The translations under genes were made by a program, and so were the position numbers. A DNA stretch of 64,000 bases, from the NCBI RefSeq assembly GCF_004310335.1, contig NZ_SIRS01000002.1, positions 372,001 through 436,000 on the forward strand, written 5' to 3'. Of this stretch, positions 36,712 through 44,662 are shown piece after piece; within the stretch, counting starts at the first letter, position 1, and each line of letters begins with the position of its first letter. This DNA is from Hyunsoonleella pacifica. Lineage in GTDB: Bacteria; Bacteroidota; Bacteroidia; Flavobacteriales; Flavobacteriaceae. The notes under the pieces are model-generated. The model was not told where the DNA came from and did no database searches. It was given only the letters and a program-made list of their open reading frames with translations.

Positions 36712-37461
36712 TTATTTGTCGCAATTGCATTCCTCAATCCAATCAGTTTGGTAATAATTGAAGTATTCTTTTATGATTTGGTAAGACTTAATAAAGTCAA
36801 AATCCAGATAACTTTTATATAATTCACGATAAGATGCAGGAAATCCGTTTTGCATATTTTTTGTATGAACTACATTATCTCTTAACTTCTTTAATTCCAA
36901 TATAAATTCATATTTTTCTGGAAAATCACTAACAAAAGATTTATCCATAATTTGAGGTATGACCTTTTTTAGTTTTGATAAAAAGTCCATTGACCTTTGT
37001 GTTCTTTCCTTGTTGTAAGTTTTTCTGTTGTGCCGAATCTCAAAATCGTCAGGAATTAAGCTATTATTATAAGCCTCAATAGAAGTGAATAAGTTAATTA
37101 TATAATCAGAAGATAATTGAAAGAAATTAAAAAAAGTGTGTGATAAATCATTTAAGTCTCCAAACAATTTAGATTCAAGAATTATTGACTGACTTTTTAT
37201 TAATTCAGTCAGTTTACTTTCCGCATTAGTAAAGTACAGAATTGAAGGTTCTGGTTCTGGAATTATTATTGGTTTTCCATTAACTAAATGAACAAAACCT
37301 TGAATAATTTTCTTGTCTTCAGTTTGTATAAAAGCTTTAGTATAGATTTCAAAGTCAACTTCAGATGGCTTTTTTCCGTATTCATTATCTTTATTAATAT
37401 CATTGATATCAAAATCAAATTTAATATTACCTACAAATTTTCTTTTGGTGTGTGAAGTCAT
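36712..37461 (-). CDS. HEPN-like protein of unknown function
   Basis: 249 residues, largely helical. Near the C-terminus R194-DNVV-H199 fits the Rx4H catalytic motif of HEPN ribonucleases, including the acidic residue after Arg. It follows a helix containing IINLFTSIEAYNNSLIP, which resembles the first HEPN helix. The N-terminal third (about 1-85) is a separate, less helical region. HEPN proteins are often RNases in toxin-antitoxin or defence systems. No nucleotidyltransferase antitoxin is adjacent. Assignment rests on the motif and helix pattern alone. Confidence 0.6.
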   Translation of the reverse strand: MTSHTKRKFVGNIKFDFDINDINKDNEYGKKPSEVDFEIYTKAFIQTEDKKIIQGFVHLVNGKPIIIPEPEPSILYFTNAESKLTELIKSQSIILESKLFGDLNDLSHTFFNFFQLSSDYIINLFTSIEAYNNSLIPDDFEIRHNRKTYNKERTQRSMDFLSKLKKVIPQIMDKSFVSDFPEKYEFILELKKLRDNVVHTKNMQNGFPASYRELYKSYLDFDFIKSYQIIKEYFNYYQTDWIEECNCDK

Positions 37462-37498
37462 GTAAATATCTACTTAAAGATAAAAGCAATTAAATATG

Positions 37499-37915
37499 TT
37501 AAACCGCCGTCAAAAACTCTGGCTTCTCAAATAACTGAATATTACTAATTAAGCGTTGCTTTACAATATTCATCATACGTTTATTTAAAGCTGAAGAGTT
37601 CTGAATATAAATTTCGTATTCTTCCACAGTAAATTGTCCAATAATCATTCCTTTCATAGAGTTACGCAATTTCATATCCTTTTGAATAGCGTTTTCAATA
37701 TAAATCATACGTTTATCAATAGATAAATCATAAAACACCGACTTGTGTTTTGTAATATAGTTTTTGAAAACAGCAATCAATAAATCGTTTTGAAATTTAA
37801 TAATGGGGCGCAATACCAAATTCTGAAACCGTTCATCAGAACTCATATTGTCATTAATTGTGGCTGATAAAATTTCTGGGCGAATACCTTTTAATTTGAA
37901 TTGTCTGGTGTCCAT
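37499..37915 (-). CDS. Conserved protein of unknown function
   Basis: 138 residues, all helical, no signal peptide. The conserved-looking core reads LRPIIKFQNDLLIAVFKNY, then IENAIQKDMKLRNSMKGMIIGQFTVEEY, then NSSALNKRMMNIVKQRL, given in pieces. From memory, flavobacterial relatives are sometimes labelled glyoxalase, but I see no glyoxalase fold or metal ligands. Lies 37 bases upstream of the HEPN-like gene on the same strand, so the two may be cotranscribed. Confidence 0.7.
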   Translation of the reverse strand: MDTRQFKLKGIRPEILSATINDNMSSDERFQNLVLRPIIKFQNDLLIAVFKNYITKHKSVFYDLSIDKRMIYIENAIQKDMKLRNSMKGMIIGQFTVEEYEIYIQNSSALNKRMMNIVKQRLISNIQLFEKPEFLTAV

Positions 37916-38001
37916 TTCTTGTAGATTTTCAATAAAAATATCGAAATATAAAGGCGAAAATGAAAACGAGGTTTTATAATTGTCAACGAGGTTATTAACA
38001 A

Positions 38002-38034
38002 AAAAGGTTGAGCATAGAATATACCCAACCTTTT
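38002..38034 (-). terminator. Terminator after the SDR gene
   Basis: On the minus strand AAAAGGTTG pairs with CAACCTTTT across a 15-base loop; a T run follows (TTTTTTG). It lies 17 bases past the SDR stop. Confidence 0.65.
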
Positions 38035-38051
38035 ATATAGTTATTTGTTTT

Positions 38052-38801
38052 TTAAATCTGACTTAATCCACCATCAACCTCAATTTCAATACCATTGACA
38101 AAAGAAGCATCTTCAGAAGCTAAGAATAGTGCAGTATTTGCTATTTCTTCAGAAGTACCAAATCTTCCTAAAGGTATTTGTTGTCCAAATTCTTGACCTA
38201 ATCCATCAAGAACATCTTGTGGCAATCCCATTTTTCCATAAATAGGTGTTTCTACCGGTCCTGGTGCAATAGAATTTACTCTAATGTCTCTAGATTTTAC
38301 TTCAGAAGTTAAAACTCTAGCATAAGAACGTAATGCACCTTTACTTGCAGAATATACACCAAAACCATCAAAGCCTTTTTGACTTACAATTGATGTTGTA
38401 AATAAAATAGAACCTCCATCATTCATATTAGGAAGTGCTTCTTTTACTGCTAAAATTGGTCCTTTCACATTTATATTGAATATTTCATCATAATGCTCAG
38501 CGGTTATATCTGTAGTTGGAGTAGGAGGAGCAATACCTGCATTTAAAAATAGAACATCAATGTTTCCATATTTCGCTTTTGCTGTTTTAATTAAGTTGGT
38601 ATTATCTTCTGGTTTACCAACGTCAGCTAAAACGGTTATAAAATCGCCCTCAAGGTCTTCAGAAACTTCATCAAGCGCTTCTTGTCTTCTGCCGGAAAGT
38701 ACCACTTTAGCACCCTCTTTTAAAAATAATTTTGCTGTTGCTAAACCTATACCGCTATTAGCGCCTGTAATTACTGCTACTTTGTTTTTTAACTTACTCA
38801 T
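38052..38801 (-). CDS. SDR-family oxidoreductase under TetR control
   Basis: 249-residue classical short-chain dehydrogenase. Cofactor motif TGANSGIGLA at about 13-22 with a following GRR that suggests NADP preference. NAGIA, then catalytic Ser/Tyr/Lys in FTTSIVSQKGFDGFGVYSASKG. C-terminal EVDGG. Substrate unknown. A palindromic operator 16 bases before its ATG matches the one before the adjacent TetR gene, so it is probably the regulator's target. Confidence 0.92.
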   Translation of the reverse strand: MSKLKNKVAVITGANSGIGLATAKLFLKEGAKVVLSGRRQEALDEVSEDLEGDFITVLADVGKPEDNTNLIKTAKAKYGNIDVLFLNAGIAPPTPTTDITAEHYDEIFNINVKGPILAVKEALPNMNDGGSILFTTSIVSQKGFDGFGVYSASKGALRSYARVLTSEVKSRDIRVNSIAPGPVETPIYGKMGLPQDVLDGLGQEFGQQIPLGRFGTSEEIANTALFLASEDASFVNGIEIEVDGGLSQI

Positions 38802-38816
38802 AAATAGATGTTTTTA

Positions 38817-38836
38817 TTTGAAACAATCGTTTCAAA
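38817..38836. promoter_or_regulatory. TetR operator upstream of the SDR gene
   Basis: TTTGAAACAATCGTTTCAAA: perfect eight-base arms around a four-base centre. It lies 16 bases before the SDR start. The near-identical site at 39439-39458 precedes the TetR gene. Confidence 0.8.
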
Positions 38837-38851
38837 TTTGTTTAAAAAAAA

Positions 38852-39433
38852 TTAAATTAATGTTTGTTTTATTGTTTTAATAATACTCTGTAATTCTTGT
38901 TTGTTATTGGTTAATATACTCGTCATTCTAAAACCTTGAATAGAAGAGTAGAGATACAATGCATACGCTTTTGCAGTCATCTTTTTGTTGATTAATAATT
39001 CATTTTGCCCTCTATCAACAATATCTTCTAATATATCAATCATTAAATTTTGATTATTGACTAAAAACTGAGTAATTGGTTTATCATGGTTTGCCATTTC
39101 TGATTTGCAATTCACAATCAAACAGCCTTTGTTATTCTTTTCCTTTATGATATCATTTAAATAAAGTTCAAACAAATTATCAATAGCCTCAAGAGCGTTT
39201 GATGCCTTTAATAATTTATCATTTAATTGTTCCTTATAAAACTCTTGATAGCTGTTTAAGCATTCTAAAAATAAATTATGTTTATTCTCAAACGAGTTAT
39301 ATATGCTAGATCTGTTTAAACCTGTAGCATCTACCAAATCTTGCATAGATGTAGCATTATAACCTTTATCATGAAAGACTTCGGTTGCTTGCTTAATAAC
39401 AAGATTTTTATCAAATGTTTCTACTTTGGGCAT
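38852..39433 (-). CDS. TetR/AcrR-family transcriptional regulator
   Basis: About 193 residues. N-terminal helix-turn-helix: FHDKGYNATSMQDLVDATGL then NRSSIYNSFENKHNLF. The C-terminal ligand-binding half is helical. The start is set at the ATG giving MPKVETFDKNL; the upstream in-frame TTG (39457) lies inside the operator and is rejected. The operator ends five bases before this ATG, so the protein likely represses itself and the downstream SDR gene, releasing both when a small molecule binds. Confidence 0.92.
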   Translation of the reverse strand: MPKVETFDKNLVIKQATEVFHDKGYNATSMQDLVDATGLNRSSIYNSFENKHNLFLECLNSYQEFYKEQLNDKLLKASNALEAIDNLFELYLNDIIKEKNNKGCLIVNCKSEMANHDKPITQFLVNNQNLMIDILEDIVDRGQNELLINKKMTAKAYALYLYSSIQGFRMTSILTNNKQELQSIIKTIKQTLI

Positions 39434-39438
39434 ATCTA

Positions 39439-39458
39439 TTTGAAATGATCGTTTCAAA
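39439..39458. promoter_or_regulatory. TetR operator upstream of the regulator's own gene
   Basis: TTTGAAATGATCGTTTCAAA, one mismatch between the arms. Read on the other strand it aligns with the SDR operator at 17 or more of 20 positions. Confidence 0.8.
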
Positions 39459-39522
39459 ATTAAAACATTTTATTTAAACTGAATGTTAAAATTTTGTTAT
39501 TCATCATAATTGTATAAATGCA

Positions 39523-39530
39523 TACCTTTG
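39523..39530 (+). promoter_or_regulatory. Probable -7 box of the DUF72 gene
   Basis: TACCTTTG, an exact TAnnTTTG, 17 bases before the ATG at 39547. TTTG at 39493-39496 is somewhat far for the -33 box. Confidence 0.5.
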
Positions 39531-39546
39531 AAATAAACAATTTTAT

Positions 39547-40434
39547 ATGAAATTTGGTAGCGTTGAACATCCAGAATTGATAGATTTTACATTCCCAAAA
39601 GACCATCCTGACACCAAGAAAGTTCTAGAGAAAGTTAAGGATGATAACTTCCCCGAAATTTATGTAGGCTGTGCCAAGTGGAATAGGGCAGACTTAAAAG
39701 GGTTTTATCCCAGAGGTACTAAAGACGAATTAGGATATTACTCGTCTCAGTTTAATGCTATTGAAATGAATGCAACGTTTTACCGCATATTTCCTGCGGA
39801 ACAGTTTTCAAAATGGTATGATAAAACACCTGATGGGTTTAAATTTTTCCCTAAGTTAAATCAGGAAATTAGCCATTGGAAACGTTTAAATGAAACTCAG
39901 GCTGTAGTTGATAATTATTTGTACAACGCTTCAAATTTAAAAGAGAAGTTAGGCACTATCTTTTTACAAATGCACAGTAATTTTGCGCCTAAAGATTTTG
40001 ACAGAGTAATAACTTTTGTTGAAGCATGGCCAAAAGAAATTCCATTGGCTATAGAATTTAGACACACCAATTGGTATAACGATAAAGCTATTGCAGAAGA
40101 TTTATACCAATTGTTGGAAACTCATAATATATCCAATGTTATTGTAGACACGGCTGGCAGGCGTGATTTAATGCATATGCGATTAACCAACGCCACGGCC
40201 TTTGTACGCTATGTTGGTGCAAATCACGAAAGCGATTATACACGTTTAGATGATTGGGTGGAGCGCTTAAAATTATGGAAAGATCAAGGTATAAAGGAAA
40301 TTGATTTTTTTATTCATCAGAATATCGAAAAAGAGTCGCCTCTATTATCAGCCTATTTTATTAAAAAATTAAATGCCGCTTTGGGGTGTGATCTTACCAT
40401 CCCAAATGAAGACCCTCAAAAAACACTATTTTAA
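39547..40434 (+). CDS. DUF72 (YecE-like) protein
   Basis: 295 residues, TIM-barrel-like DUF72 family. Signatures: YVGCAKWNRADLKGFYP, YSSQFNAIEMNATFYRI, the Asn/Arg pairs in IEFRHTNWYND, and the late DDWVERLKLWKDQG. Biochemical role unknown. Followed by the thioesterase gene after 15 bases on the same strand, likely one transcript. Confidence 0.92.
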   Translation: MKFGSVEHPELIDFTFPKDHPDTKKVLEKVKDDNFPEIYVGCAKWNRADLKGFYPRGTKDELGYYSSQFNAIEMNATFYRIFPAEQFSKWYDKTPDGFKFFPKLNQEISHWKRLNETQAVVDNYLYNASNLKEKLGTIFLQMHSNFAPKDFDRVITFVEAWPKEIPLAIEFRHTNWYNDKAIAEDLYQLLETHNISNVIVDTAGRRDLMHMRLTNATAFVRYVGANHESDYTRLDDWVERLKLWKDQGIKEIDFFIHQNIEKESPLLSAYFIKKLNAALGCDLTIPNEDPQKTLF

Positions 40435-40449
40435 ATATAAAACCGTATT

Positions 40450-40833
40450 ATGAGATTTCATACCAGAAAATGGATTAAACCTGAAGATTTAAACGCTAAC
40501 GGTACCCTTTTTGGAGGGCGATTATTAGAATGGATAGACGAAGAGGCTGCCTTATATAGTATTGTTCAGCTAGAAAACCAAAAGGTAGTTACCAAATATA
40601 TAAGCGAAATAGATTTTAAAGCCTCTGCAAAACAGGGCGATGTAATTGAAATTGGTATTAAAGCTATAAAATTTGGGAAGGCATCCCTTACTTTGAGTTG
40701 CGAAGTGAGAAACATGATGACTAGAGAAACCATAATTACAATATCTAATATAGTCATGGTGAATGTGGGGCAAGATGGTAAACCCTTAGCCCACGGAAAA
40801 ACAAAAGTTGAGTACGTAAAAGATAGATTGTAA
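40450..40833 (+). CDS. Acyl-CoA thioesterase (hotdog fold)
   Basis: 127 residues. Single hotdog domain of the YciA/BACH type: LNANGTLFGGRLLEWIDEEA holds the catalytic Asn/Asp region, followed by YISEIDFKASAKQGDVIEI and FGKASLTLSCEV. Hydrolyses fatty acyl-CoA; chain-length preference is not readable. Probably cotranscribed with the DUF72 gene. Confidence 0.92.
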   Translation: MRFHTRKWIKPEDLNANGTLFGGRLLEWIDEEAALYSIVQLENQKVVTKYISEIDFKASAKQGDVIEIGIKAIKFGKASLTLSCEVRNMMTRETIITISNIVMVNVGQDGKPLAHGKTKVEYVKDRL

Positions 40834-41366
40834 TAACAAGCACCGGCTTTGTCGTAAAGACTAAATTAAATTCAAGAAATTGAAATACAAATAAGTTGAT
40901 TTTAATTTTATTAAAAAACTCAATTCAGAATTGGGATGTTCCCTCAAAATACCTAATGAAAGTAAACAACAAACATTACTTTAAGTTATGTTTTTGGCTT
41001 ATGTAGCGTCGTTTTTTGTTTAAACAGCCTGATTTGTTGTGGATTTTATCAGAATTTATTGTCAATACGAAAAAAAACAATAGCATATATTACGATTATT
41101 GTATATCAGGTCTATGCTTTTTTTGTTTTTCATAAAAATTAAATTTCCCTATTTTTAATAAATCATCAAATATGAGTATTGTAAACTAATAATCTTACAA
41201 AATTACTTCTAAAACATGATGAAACGCAAATAAAATCGATAAAATTATTGTTTTTTTGAAGATTTGATAATCTAAAAGAAGGATTAAGCTTTTTATTTAA
41301 GACGAAAGCTTTATAGTTTTACACATGTTAACGTATTATCCCAATTACTAACTTAACCCAAGAAGT
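40834..41366. other. Intergenic region without a recognised element
   Basis: 533 very AT-rich bases with no credible ORF. A short hairpin CAATTCAGAATTG lies at 40921-40933. TAGTTTTA at 41314-41321 is one mismatch from the -7 consensus and could serve the PilJ-domain gene. I see no repeat shared with other gaps and no RNA family I recognise. Confidence 0.5.
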
Positions 41367-42206
41367 ATGCGTATTATATTAAATAAAAGCATTGTTTTGA
41401 TTTGCTTCCTTTTCATGACAACTAAATACAGTTCTCAATCTCAAACTTACGGATCGATTTCATATAACAAGGCAGTAAATATTTCAGGAAAGCAAAGAAT
41501 GCTTTCTCAAAAAATGGCCAAGGCTTATTTGTTTTTAGCACACGGTGTTGACAATACAGAGATAAAAAAAGAACTATCCTCTAGTAAATTTATATTTGAA
41601 AAACAGCTGCAGATTATAAAAGAGAACGGTAAGAAGTCTTCTGCAATTAAACTTTTAGTAAAGCAAACCGAAAAATTATGGTATAATTTTAAGGATTTAA
41701 TCAGTGCAGAACCTACACTTGAAAATGCACGTAAAGTACTTGATTTAAATACAGATTTACTCAAATCTTGTCATCAAATAGTGATGCAAATAGAGTCTCT
41801 CTCTGGTTACAGTAGTAAGTATTTTAATAACTACGATCAAGAAGCAGTTATTATAGTTAACAAATCAGGAAAACAACGTATGTTATCTCAACGATTAGGA
41901 TTATATTATTTAGCTTGTACACTTTTTCCAAATGAAAAGGCTGATTACAAGGAGGTGCTAAAAGAAACGTTTGAAGAGTTTGATGATGCCATTGGTTATC
42001 TTTTAATAAGTAGTTACAATACTACAGAATCTGAAGAGGAGATTGGTGAGATAATGGGTATTTGGGAAACTTATGTTTCTAATAAAAAAGAGTTTTATAA
42101 TGGTAAGTTTGATTTAGTTGATGTTTTTAAAACCACTAATAATTTAACAAAACGATTTAATAAGATAACAGGAATTTATGAGGTAGTTGCTAAAAACCGA
42201 CTATAA
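41367..42206 (+). CDS. Periplasmic protein with two PilJ-type sensor domains
   Basis: 279 residues with a signal peptide (MRIILNKSIVLICFLFMTT) and no later membrane segment. Two copies of the PilJ N-terminal (type IV pili methyl-accepting transducer) motif: NISGKQRMLSQKMAKAY at about 38-54 and NKSGKQRMLSQRLGLYY at about 165-181. In known proteins this helical domain is the sensor part of chemoreceptors or kinases and resembles the NarX nitrate-binding box. Here it stands alone with no signalling domain attached. A strong terminator follows. Confidence 0.8.
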   Translation: MRIILNKSIVLICFLFMTTKYSSQSQTYGSISYNKAVNISGKQRMLSQKMAKAYLFLAHGVDNTEIKKELSSSKFIFEKQLQIIKENGKKSSAIKLLVKQTEKLWYNFKDLISAEPTLENARKVLDLNTDLLKSCHQIVMQIESLSGYSSKYFNNYDQEAVIIVNKSGKQRMLSQRLGLYYLACTLFPNEKADYKEVLKETFEEFDDAIGYLLISSYNTTESEEEIGEIMGIWETYVSNKKEFYNGKFDLVDVFKTTNNLTKRFNKITGIYEVVAKNRL

Positions 42207-42240
42207 CTATCGCATCAGTTTTTTAAAAATAAAAATAATG

Positions 42241-42277
42241 AGCATTTGCTAGGGATTAAGCAAGTGCTTTTTTTTTT
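42241..42277 (+). terminator. Terminator after the PilJ-domain gene
   Basis: AGCATTTGCT / AGCAAGTGCT (one G-T pair), eight-base loop, then ten T. It lies 35 bases after the stop. Confidence 0.85.
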
Positions 42278-42365
42278 CAATAAGTTTATTTTCATTGCAT
42301 AAAATGCAATTTTTATGGTGTTCATTGTATATTTTGTAAAAATAAAATAACAATACGGTCTAAAC

Positions 42366-42396
42366 TTTCGATTAAATGTAATTAAATATAACTTTG
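42366..42396 (+). promoter_or_regulatory. Promoter of the leu operon
   Basis: TTTC at 42366-42369, a 19-base spacer, then TAACTTTG at 42389-42396, an exact TAnnTTTG. The 5' UTR is about 70 bases and contains no ATG before leuC, so there is no leader peptide; a small hairpin ACTGA/TCAGT has no T tract. Confidence 0.65.
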
Positions 42397-42471
42397 TATA
42401 CTGTTATAATTTTACTGAAGACAATCAGTTAGTTTTCAGAAATTATTTCAAAAAACAAACCTTTATTATTT

Positions 42472-43881
42472 ATGAGTAAGACATTATTTGACAAAGTGTG
42501 GGATTCGCACGTTGTTAGAAACATAGAAGATGGGCCAGACGTGTTTTTTATAGACCGTCATTTTATACATGAAGTTACAAGTCCAGTAGCTTTTGTTGGT
42601 TTAAAACAACGTGGTATAGGCGTTATGTACCCAGAACGTACATTTGCAACCGCAGACCACAATACACCAACTTGGGATCAACATTTACCAGTTGCAGATC
42701 CTTTATCAGCAAACCAACTGGAGGCTTTGGCTAATAATGCTGCTGAATACGGTATTTCGCATTGGGGATTAGGACACAGAAATAACGGAATTGTTCATAT
42801 TGTAGGCCCTGAAAATGGTATTACATTACCAGGATCTACTATCGTGTGTGGCGATTCACATACCTCTACACATGGTGCTTTTGGTGCTATTGCGTTTGGT
42901 ATTGGTACATCTGAAGTAGAAATGGTTTTATCTACACAATGTATTATGCAACCTAAGCCAAAGAAAATGCGTATTAACGTAAATGGCGAATTAGGTTTTG
43001 GGGTAACACCTAAAGATGTGGCATTATATATCATTTCACAACAAACCACTTCTGGTGCTACAGGTTATTTTGTAGAATATGCAGGAGATGTGTTTGAAAA
43101 TATGACAATGGAAGGTCGTATGACGGTTTGTAACCTTTCTATTGAAATGGGTGCTCGTGGTGGAATGATTGCTCCTGATGAAAAGACGTATGAGTATATT
43201 AAAGGAAGAAAACATACACCAAAAGGTGCAGATTGGGATAAAGCGATGGGCTATTGGAAAACGCTTAAAACCGATGAAGACGCAGTATTTGATGTAGAGT
43301 TTACTTATGATGCAGCCGATATTGAACCAATGATTACTTATGGTACTAATCCAGGAATGGGAATGGGGGTAACACAATCTATTCCAATGGCTGAAGATGT
43401 AAAAGGAGGTGTAGCTACATATAAGAAGTCTTTAGGTTACATGAAGTTTGATGAAGGCGATGATATGATAGGTAAACAAGTGGATTATGTATTCCTTGGA
43501 TCTTGTACAAACGGACGTATTGAAGATTTTAGAGCATTCTGTTCTATAGTTGAAGGGCGTCAAAAGGCAGATAATATTACGGCTTGGTTAGTCCCAGGAT
43601 CGCACAAGGTTGTAGATCAAATAAAAGAGGAAGGTCTAGATAAAATTTTAGAAGCTGCTGGTTTTGTATTAAGAGAGCCAGGATGTTCTGCATGTTTAGC
43701 AATGAATGATGATAAAGTGCCTGCTGGAAAATTAGCAGTATCAACATCTAACAGAAACTTTGAAGGACGTCAAGGACCTGGATCAAGAACTCTATTAGCG
43801 TCGCCTCTTGTTGCAGCTGCTACTGCAGTAACAGGAGTGGTAACAGACCCTAGAACAGTAATGGAGGCAGCGACAGCTTAA
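42472..43881 (+). CDS. leuC: 3-isopropylmalate dehydratase, large subunit
   Basis: Isomerises 2- to 3-isopropylmalate with LeuD, using a [4Fe-4S] cluster. 469 residues, aconitase superfamily. Cluster ligands: Cys in [12 protein letters not shown] and the pair in [11 protein letters not shown]. Early [11 protein letters not shown] and [13 protein letters not shown] are also characteristic. First gene of leuC-D-A-B. A 96-base AGCT-rich palindromic spacer separates it from leuD. Confidence 0.97.
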   Translation: MSKTLFDKVWDSHVVRNIEDGPDVFFIDRHFIHEVTSPVAFVGLKQRGIGVMYPERTFATADHNTPTWDQHLPVADPLSANQLEALANNAAEYGISHWGLGHRNNGIVHIVGPENGITLPGSTIVCGDSHTSTHGAFGAIAFGIGTSEVEMVLSTQCIMQPKPKKMRINVNGELGFGVTPKDVALYIISQQTTSGATGYFVEYAGDVFENMTMEGRMTVCNLSIEMGARGGMIAPDEKTYEYIKGRKHTPKGADWDKAMGYWKTLKTDEDAVFDVEFTYDAADIEPMITYGTNPGMGMGVTQSIPMAEDVKGGVATYKKSLGYMKFDEGDDMIGKQVDYVFLGSCTNGRIEDFRAFCSIVEGRQKADNITAWLVPGSHKVVDQIKEEGLDKILEAAGFVLREPGCSACLAMNDDKVPAGKLAVSTSNRNFEGRQGPGSRTLLASPLVAAATAVTGVVTDPRTVMEAATA

Positions 43882-43885
43882 AAAG

Positions 43886-43974
43886 TTATTAGCTTTTGGT
43901 AAATAGCCATTAGCAGAACACAACAATTATAATAGTATGCCAATAGCTAAAAGCTAAAGGCAAAAAGCAAAAAC
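43886..43974. repeat. AGCT-rich palindromic spacer between leuC and leuD
   Basis: Contains TTAGCTTTTGGTAAATAGCC, ATTAGCAG, GCCAATAGCTAAAAGC and TAAAGGCAAAAAGC in mixed orientation, resembling the hisH-hisA spacer at 27533-27595. Confidence 0.6.
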
Positions 43975-43977
43975 AAA

Positions 43978-44577
43978 ATGGCTTACGATAAATTTGAAGT
44001 ATTAACAAGTACAGCATACCCACTACCAATAGAGAATGTGGATACAGATCAAATTATACCAGCTCGCTTCTTAAAAGCTACAGAGCGTAAAGGATTTGGC
44101 GATAACTTTTTCCGTGATTGGAGATACGATTCTGAAGGAAATCCTATAGCAGATTTTCCTTTAAACGATAAGAAATACGAAGGTTCTAAGATTTTAGTAG
44201 GAGGCAAGAACTTTGGTTCTGGATCTTCTAGAGAGCACGCAGCATGGTCAGTTTACGATTTTGGATTACGTTGTGTAATTTCATCATTCTTTGCTGATAT
44301 TTTTAGAAATAACTGTTTGAATATTGGCGTATTGCCAGTACAGGTTTCGGCTGATTTTGCTCAGAAATTATTTGACGCTATTGAAGCGGATCCTAAAGCA
44401 GAAATTAAAGTAGATTTACCAAATCAAACAGTAACCTTACTATCAACTGGAGAGTCTGAATCGTTTGATATTAACGGTTATAAGAAAGGAAATATGTTAA
44501 ATGGTTTTGATGATATAGATTATCTTCAAAATATGAAAGATGAGGTTAAAGCATTTGCTGAGACAAGACCATTTTAA
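43978..44577 (+). CDS. leuD: 3-isopropylmalate dehydratase, small subunit
   Basis: Swivelling domain partner of LeuC. 199 residues with ENVDTDQIIPARFLK near the N-terminus, GGKNFGSGSSREHAAW, and SSFFADIFRNNCLNIG. Followed by a strong hairpin (44609-44643) before leuA. Confidence 0.97.
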   Translation: MAYDKFEVLTSTAYPLPIENVDTDQIIPARFLKATERKGFGDNFFRDWRYDSEGNPIADFPLNDKKYEGSKILVGGKNFGSGSSREHAAWSVYDFGLRCVISSFFADIFRNNCLNIGVLPVQVSADFAQKLFDAIEADPKAEIKVDLPNQTVTLLSTGESESFDINGYKKGNMLNGFDDIDYLQNMKDEVKAFAETRPF

Positions 44578-44608
44578 GTATATTAGCAAAAAATATAACA
44601 ATACATTA

Positions 44609-44643
44609 AAAAAGCATTCCATTTAACAAATGAAATGCTTTTT
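44609..44643 (+). terminator. Intra-operon hairpin between leuD and leuA
   Basis: AAAAAGCATTCCATTT / AAATGAAATGCTTTTT: 15 of 16 positions pair, three-base loop, T run at the right arm end. It would end or reduce transcription before leuA. Confidence 0.7.
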
Positions 44644-44662
44644 GTGAATATAAAAACTGGCA

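Noticed and set aside
39434-39457. TTG start for the TetR regulator
   Set aside because: It is inside the operator palindrome; the ATG at 39433 fits the helix-turn-helix spacing.
42397-42471. Possible leader peptide for the leu operon
   Set aside because: No ATG occurs between the predicted transcript start and leuC, and the small ACTGA/TCAGT hairpin has no T tract.
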